DNA of 9,427 nucleotides from Acidobacteriaceae bacterium (GTDB taxonomy: Bacteria; Acidobacteriota; Terriglobia; Terriglobales; Acidobacteriaceae): the NCBI GenBank assembly GCA_003133425.1, contig PKXI01000159.1:974-10400 (forward strand), written 5' to 3'. This document shows positions 5,496-9,427 of this stretch, piece after piece. Every line of letters begins with the position of its first letter. Within the stretch, counting starts at the first letter, position 1. The translations under genes were made by a program, and so were the position numbers. The notes beneath the pieces are model-generated. The model was not told the DNA's origin, ran no database searches, and was given only the letters and a program-made list of their open reading frames with translations.

Positions 5496-6439
5496 CCAAG
5501 CAGCGCCCGCCCCATCCGCTTCCCCGACGCCTGCCACCGCCGCACAACTTCGTACACAATCACCGTTGCATACGTTACCGCGATCCATAGGCACACCGCC
5601 TCAAGGGGCAGCCGGCTCCACGCCTTGATGCGCACGCCCATCATTGCGGCATCCTGGTAGTCCCACCACCCAAATGGCACGGCCAGAGTCGCCTCCCACA
5701 GCAGGCTGGTCAGCAGGATGATGAACATCGTCAGGCTGAATGCCCTCCAGTTGATCACCGGCATGGCTGATGGAAGCAGCGCCGCTGAAGGCCCCAGCGC
5801 CCCAGCCACAAGAAAGATGAAATAGCTCGGAAGCCCCGGCTCTTTCACAAACGTCCACCGGTAAAAAATGGCCGCGCCAATCAGCCCCACAGCCCACACC
5901 AGCGACTGCGGATGAAAGCGCAGCAGCCTGTCGAACTCGGCTCTCTCTTTGGCATCTGCCGGAATGCTGTAGGCAGCGAACCAATACTCATCCAGCCATA
6001 TGTACATCAACAGAACAGCAACGAATCCCGTGAAGTAGAAGACATACTCCTCGACCGGCACGCCGCCGCCCAGTGCCGGCGCGGTAATCCGCAATGTTGC
6101 GCCGGGATTCAGAAACAGGAAAAACTTCCGTGCAAAGAAGAAATCCAGCGCCGCGCCTATCGGAAACAGCAAGCCGATCGTCCGCCAGAACGCGCGCTGC
6201 GAAATCTCCACGCCCTCCTGCGGCACAAACCAGAATCCAATTACAACGATGGGCACAACAAACAGCAGCAGGCTCACCGTGTATCCGTACGGCGTCGAGT
6301 CACTCCCCGCCGCCACCCCTGCCGCCGGCGCCTGAACCGTGTTGAGAGTTAGCGCCGCCGGAACCGCGATCATTCCCAGCATAGCTATCACCAGGCGAAA
6401 GCTGGTGCGTGGCGAATTGGTACCGGAAGAACCTGTCAC
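5492..6439 (-). CDS. Lycopene-cyclase-domain (CrtYc/CrtYd/CarR-type) membrane protein
   Basis: This 315-aa integral membrane protein has about seven to eight hydrophobic segments (for example 16-32, 54-70, 86-102, 131-148). Two related modules are visible. The first has ALDFFFARK, then GGGVPVEEYVF with the PxEE motif at 127-130. The second has LLWEATLAVPFGWWDYQ (245-261), then LPLEAV (276-281). PxE(E/D) motifs after a helix are characteristic of heterodimeric or fused CrtYc/CrtYd/CarR lycopene cyclases, which close the ionone rings of carotenoids. Carotenoid cyclisation is therefore the likely role, but no other crt gene is nearby and the protein is longer than typical fused forms. The start is the GTG at 6439, with GGAGG (6447-6451) 7 nt upstream; an in-frame GTG at 6463 lacks a site. 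Its TAG overlaps the stop of the convergent DUF5131 gene by 4 nt. Confidence 0.65.
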   Translation of the reverse strand: MTGSSGTNSPRTSFRLVIAMLGMIAVPAALTLNTVQAPAAGVAAGSDSTPYGYTVSLLLFVVPIVVIGFWFVPQEGVEISQRAFWRTIGLLFPIGAALDFFFARKFFLFLNPGATLRITAPALGGGVPVEEYVFYFTGFVAVLLMYIWLDEYWFAAYSIPADAKERAEFDRLLRFHPQSLVWAVGLIGAAIFYRWTFVKEPGLPSYFIFLVAGALGPSAALLPSAMPVINWRAFSLTMFIILLTSLLWEATLAVPFGWWDYQDAAMMGVRIKAWSRLPLEAVCLWIAVTYATVIVYEVVRRWQASGKRMGRALLG

Positions 6440-6492
6440 GCTGCGTCCTCCACTGTCTCCCACTGTCTGCCGGCGGCTCGTGAATCAAGGGC

Positions 6493-6501
6493 AATATATC
6501 A
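6493..6501 (-). promoter_or_regulatory. Extended -10 promoter for the lycopene-cyclase-like gene
   Basis: The minus strand reads TGATATATT (6501-6493), an extended -10 element with the TG dinucleotide and TATATT hexamer. No recognisable -35 lies at standard spacing, which extended -10 promoters tolerate. Transcription would begin near 6486 and give a leader of about 47 nt before the GTG at 6439. Confidence 0.4.
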
Positions 6502-6571
6502 CCTTATCGATTACCCCGCCTCGGCATTAATGTCTTTCCCCGCGCGCCCCTTTTGTGTCAAACTTCTACTC

Positions 6572-6682
6572 ATGGGAAGCAAAGATAAAGGCAGAAAAGA
6601 AGTCAAGAAGGCGCCCAAACCCAAGCCCAAGCCTGAACCCGGCCAAAGACGCGAAGGGTTCACTCCGGCCCCGCCAAAGTAG
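6572..6682 (+). CDS. Small Lys/Pro-rich protein (36 aa), hypothetical
   Basis: This short open frame starts MGSKDKGRKEVKK and ends FTPAPPK. It is strongly basic, rich in Lys, Pro and Glu, contains an alternating Lys-Pro run (about residues 13-23), has no hydrophobic segment and is likely unstructured. No enzymatic motif is present and I cannot assign a function. Support for a real gene is its sharply biased composition plus a 15-bp-stem terminator starting 48 nt after its stop on the same strand, which otherwise has no gene to serve. There is no clear Shine-Dalgarno before the ATG, which counts against it. Comparable tiny MGSKDKG-type basic proteins occur in other bacteria, as far as I recall, but I could not check. 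Confidence 0.6.
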   Translation: MGSKDKGRKEVKKAPKPKPKPEPGQRREGFTPAPPK

Positions 6683-7002
6683 GGCGCTTCCAGCTCTAAC
6701 ACCTCCAACGCGCCTCCAGCAGCAGACGCAGAAAGGTTCTCTCTGTCCACAGAGAGAACCTTTCGTGTTTTCCGCCCATCACCGTCGGCAGAAAAACTCG
6801 ATCCAACGGAGGCGGAGCTTTGTCTCAGTGCACGGCTTCAATGCCTGGCCCGAGACGAGTCGAAGGGTGCCGCAAACGCCGCGAGGTTAACCAGAGTTTC
6901 AGACCCTGCGGACCCCCTCCCACCCCCTGCCTCACATCACAGCATCTTCCCCCGAAACGCGTTAACTTCATTTCAAAGTGACTTGCCGGGAGGCGCACCT
7001 AA
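6683..7002. other. Spacer between the 36-aa gene and the patatin gene
   Basis: This 320-nt stretch contains the strong terminator at 6731-6771 and, at its end, the patatin ribosome binding site GGGAGG (6988-6993, 9 nt before the ATG). Between about 6775 and 6985 I see no convincing promoter hexamer pair, RNA structure or coding frame. The patatin promoter must lie here but I cannot place it. Confidence 0.6.
6731..6771 (+). terminator. Intrinsic terminator after the 36-aa gene
   Basis: The arms 6731-6745 and 6750-6764 form a perfect 15-bp stem (GAAAGGTTCTCTCTG with its complement) around the 4-nt loop TCCA. GTGTTTT (6765-6771) follows on the plus strand. The minus-strand flank lacks a T-tract, so it acts in the plus direction. 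Confidence 0.85.
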
Positions 7003-9288
7003 ATGGCCTGGAAATCTGCCGCAATCCTCCTTACCGCCTTCATTGTTGCAATCCCCGCATCAAGCCAGGTATCCATCAGTCCATCCAATACCGCCCCAGC
7101 CAATCCCGCGCCGCTGCCCGCCGTTGCACCCAGAGGACGTCCCGTCGTCGGCGTGGCTCTTGAAGGCGGAGGCGCGCTCGGCCTGGCCCACATCGGCGTC
7201 CTGCAATGGATGGAAGAAAACCACATCCCCATCGACCGCCTCGCCGGCACCAGCATGGGGGCCCTTGTCGGAGGCCTCTATGCCTCCGGCCTCACTCCTG
7301 CCGAATTGCGCGCGCTCGCCACCAGCGATGCCTTCACCGGGGTCTTCACGCTTCAATCCCCTTACTCCGATTTGAGCTACCGCCGCCGCCAGGATCGCCA
7401 CGAAATTCCTCAGGGAATCACCGTCGGCCTGAAACACGGCCCACTGCTGAGCAATGCGCTGCTCACCGACCGCGGCGTCAACGAATTCCTCATCACCAAC
7501 ATGCCCGCCTATAACAGCCAGGGCCTGGACTACGACCGCATGCCGATTCCCTTCCGGTGCGTGGCCACCGATCTCACCTCCCTGCAGCCGATAACCTTCG
7601 CGCACGGGCCGCTGACCCAGGCCGTCCGCGCTTCAATCTCCATTCCCGGCATCTTTCCGCCCGTCCAAAGTGCAAACGGCCATTACCTTGTTGACGGCGG
7701 CATCCTCAACAACCTGCCCACCGATGTCGTTCGCCGCGACCTGCATGCCGAAATAGTGATTGCCATCCACCTGGAAACAAGTCCCATCGCCGCAAGCGAC
7801 ACTAACTCCATCGTCGGCGTGCTCAACCGCGCCTTTACTGCCGGCATCGAACTTAATTCAGCGCAGGCCAGGGCGCTTGCCGACCTCGTGGTTTCAGTAC
7901 CGTTCGATAAACTCTCCGGCACCGACTACGCCAAGGGCGGCCAGATTATCCGCGCCGGCTATCTTGCGGCCGAACAGAACCGCGCCGCCCTGCTCCGTTA
8001 CGCCCTCAACGACAACGATTGGAAGATCTACCTCGCCGCACGCCAAGCCAGAATGCTTCCCCAACCTGGCGCCCTCCGCCAAGTCAAGGTTCAGGGCGCC
8101 TCACCCAGTGCAGTCCGAAGCGTTCTCGCCAATATGAAACCTCTTGATGGCCAACCCGTTGCGCCCATCACCACCATCAACGCCCTCAAGCCCATCCAGT
8201 CCAACGGCGGATACGACGCAACCTATGAGACCTTCACCCCCGCGCTGGCCGCGGGCTCCACTGCCGCTCGAACCCCCGGCGCCTCGCCCAACGATGCCGG
8301 AATCCTCGTCCGCCTCAGCAAGGATTCCATCGGTCCGCCCTATCTCGTCATCGGCCCCGAGCTGACCGCGGCCACTTCCAACATCACGCGCATGGAAATG
8401 AATCTGCGCTTCGTTGATCAGAACTTTCGCGGCTTCGGCTCCGAGCTCCGCGGCACCGCCGAACTGGGCTACAAGACAGTTCTCACTGCCGAGTACTATC
8501 GCCGCCTCACGCCAAGCGGATTCTTTCTGCAACCGCGCGCCACCGTCTCTCGCGAACCCGTTTTCATCTGGGCCAACCAGAAGCGAATCGCCGAACGCTT
8601 TCAGCAAAACCTGGTTGCGGGCCTCGAGGTCGGCCGCACCTTCGGCAATACCATGCAGGTCTCCGCTGAGTGGCGCGCCGCGGATGTGCGCTGGGGTCTG
8701 CGAACGGGTTCAGGCGGCGGCCCCTATCTCACCGGAACCGCGCAAACCGGCCTCCTGCACATCAACATTGACAAGGCTTCCGAGGGCACCGTCTCTCCCA
8801 GCGGATTCCGATTGGCCGCATCGGCCGGAGCGCTCTACCATGCGGTCGGCAGCAGCAACGCTCCCATGGCCCAGTTCTCCTTCAGCCGCACCTTTCCCTT
8901 CAAGCACGACAACATTATCGGCATGAGTCTCGATGTGGAGTCCTACCTGCGCGCCAACGTCGCTCAGCCTTATCGATTCACGCTCGGCGGCCCCATGCGC
9001 CTCTCCGCGTCCTCTTTCGACGAGTACCGCGGCACCGACTTGTATCTCGCGCGCAGCGGATACATGCACCGCCTTGCCGCTCTCCCCACCGGCCTCGGCC
9101 AGGGCCTCTACGGCCTCATCGGTTATGAAGCCGGGGAAGTGTGGTCCCCCGAGCAGCGCGCATTTCTCCGCCAGGACGGAACTGTCGGCCTGGTCGGCAA
9201 CACGCCCCTTGGCCTCGTAACCTTCGGCGTCTCCGTAGGCGACGCCGGCCACCGCAAAGTCTTCATCACTTTAGGCCGCTGGTTCTGA
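7003..9288 (+). CDS. Exported patatin-like phospholipase with POTRA and beta-barrel (PlpD-like, type Vd)
   Basis: This 761-aa protein is predicted to be a lipid acyl hydrolase carried by its own outer-membrane pore. Residues 1-21 form a Sec signal peptide (charged start, hydrophobic AAILLTAFIVAI, then PASS). A Pro/Ala linker follows. The patatin domain starts near 48 with the oxyanion-loop EGGGALGLAHIGVL (54-67). It has the nucleophile elbow GTSMG with Ser84 and the DGG motif with Asp231 (LVDGG), completing the Ser-Asp dyad. A POTRA-like segment begins at about 353 (LRQVKVQGASPSAVRSVL). The rest, to about 761, shows alternating polar and aromatic strands of a Bac_surface_Ag/Omp85-type barrel and ends in GRWF, the C-terminal aromatic expected by the BAM machinery. 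Length is close to Pseudomonas PlpD (about 730 aa). One oddity is Leu59 where many patatins have Arg or Lys in GGGxRG. Confidence 0.92.
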   Translation: MAWKSAAILLTAFIVAIPASSQVSISPSNTAPANPAPLPAVAPRGRPVVGVALEGGGALGLAHIGVLQWMEENHIPIDRLAGTSMGALVGGLYASGLTPAELRALATSDAFTGVFTLQSPYSDLSYRRRQDRHEIPQGITVGLKHGPLLSNALLTDRGVNEFLITNMPAYNSQGLDYDRMPIPFRCVATDLTSLQPITFAHGPLTQAVRASISIPGIFPPVQSANGHYLVDGGILNNLPTDVVRRDLHAEIVIAIHLETSPIAASDTNSIVGVLNRAFTAGIELNSAQARALADLVVSVPFDKLSGTDYAKGGQIIRAGYLAAEQNRAALLRYALNDNDWKIYLAARQARMLPQPGALRQVKVQGASPSAVRSVLANMKPLDGQPVAPITTINALKPIQSNGGYDATYETFTPALAAGSTAARTPGASPNDAGILVRLSKDSIGPPYLVIGPELTAATSNITRMEMNLRFVDQNFRGFGSELRGTAELGYKTVLTAEYYRRLTPSGFFLQPRATVSREPVFIWANQKRIAERFQQNLVAGLEVGRTFGNTMQVSAEWRAADVRWGLRTGSGGGPYLTGTAQTGLLHINIDKASEGTVSPSGFRLAASAGALYHAVGSSNAPMAQFSFSRTFPFKHDNIIGMSLDVESYLRANVAQPYRFTLGGPMRLSASSFDEYRGTDLYLARSGYMHRLAALPTGLGQGLYGLIGYEAGEVWSPEQRAFLRQDGTVGLVGNTPLGLVTFGVSVGDAGHRKVFITLGRWF

Positions 9289-9330
9289 GCTTGCGAAACT
9301 ATCGGGTCTAAACTTTCCGGAGATTAGGTT

Positions 9331-9363
9331 CGGGTGCCCCAGGTCTCGCCTTTGAGACCTGGG
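9331..9363. repeat. Hairpin repeat copy 1 downstream of patatin gene
   Basis: A CGGGTGCCCCA lead (9331-9341) overlaps a perfect 10-bp inverted repeat: CCCAGGTCTC (9338-9347) and GAGACCTGGG (9354-9363) around a 6-nt loop. It lies 42 nt after the patatin stop and has no T-tract on either strand. It therefore looks like a REP-type intergenic hairpin element rather than a simple terminator, though it could still stabilise the mRNA end. Confidence 0.7.
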
Positions 9364-9393
9364 ATTCGACGATTCTCATCTCCCACCGCCTGC

Positions 9394-9427
9394 CGGGTGC
9401 CCCATCCTTCGAGCGCTTCTTGCTCGA
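9394..9427. repeat. Hairpin repeat copy 2, cut by window end
   Basis: The same 11-bp lead CGGGTGCCCCA recurs at 9394-9404. TCGAGC (9409-9414), a 7-nt loop and GCTCGA (9422-9427) follow, and the window stops inside the second arm. The layout repeats copy 1 with a different stem sequence, which suggests a family of elements with a conserved lead and compensating stem changes. Confidence 0.6.

Noticed and set aside
6556..6561. Perfect TTGACA -35 on the minus strand upstream of the lycopene-cyclase-like gene
   Set aside because: No acceptable -10 occurs 16-18 nt downstream; the extended -10 at 6493-6501 is too far away to pair with it.
7060..7605. 181-aa minus-strand open frame inside the patatin gene
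   Set aside because: It is an antisense shadow of a high-GC gene whose sense frame has clear catalytic motifs.

Overview
The window looks like part of an Acidobacteriota chromosome, probably class Terriglobia/Acidobacteriia. This placement is an inference. It rests on the style of the ribosomal proteins, a zinc-finger insertion in RpoB, moderately high GC, a lycopene-cyclase-type membrane protein, and dispersed short hairpin and 7-bp repeats. No taxonomic search was possible.

Left part (1-3423, all minus strand): the housekeeping cluster rplA-rplJ-rplL-rpoB, with rpoB running off the left edge. Spacers are wide (202, 200 and 802 nt). The rplA-rplJ and rplJ-rplL spacers each carry a pair of mutually inverted arrays of 7-bp units with consensus CTGANNN, so the mRNA should form long hairpins between these genes. 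A strong intrinsic terminator or attenuator lies just after rplL. rplA has a near-consensus sigma70 promoter and a leader of about 160 nt with a hairpin beside its ribosome binding site. The usual upstream partners (rplK, nusG, secE) are absent from the next 6 kb.

Middle (3669-5495): a divergent pair of accessory genes of visibly lower GC. One encodes a TcmP-type protein with a methyltransferase-like fold ('three-Cys-motif partner'). The other encodes its partner, a DUF5131 / phage Gp37-Gp68 protein with a Cx6CxxC motif. The two families are known to occur together but the pair has no established function. It is the best candidate here for an uncharacterised biological system.

Right part (5492-9427): a multi-pass membrane protein related to CrtYc/CrtYd/CarR lycopene cyclases (minus), whose stop codon overlaps that of the DUF5131 gene. 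Next come a 36-aa Lys/Pro-rich small protein gene with its own 15-bp-stem terminator, and a 761-aa exported patatin-like phospholipase with POTRA and beta-barrel regions (PlpD-like, type Vd secretion). The window ends in two consecutive hairpin repeats that share an 11-bp lead sequence; the second is cut by the window edge.

No tRNA, rRNA, CRISPR array, integrase or transposase was seen.
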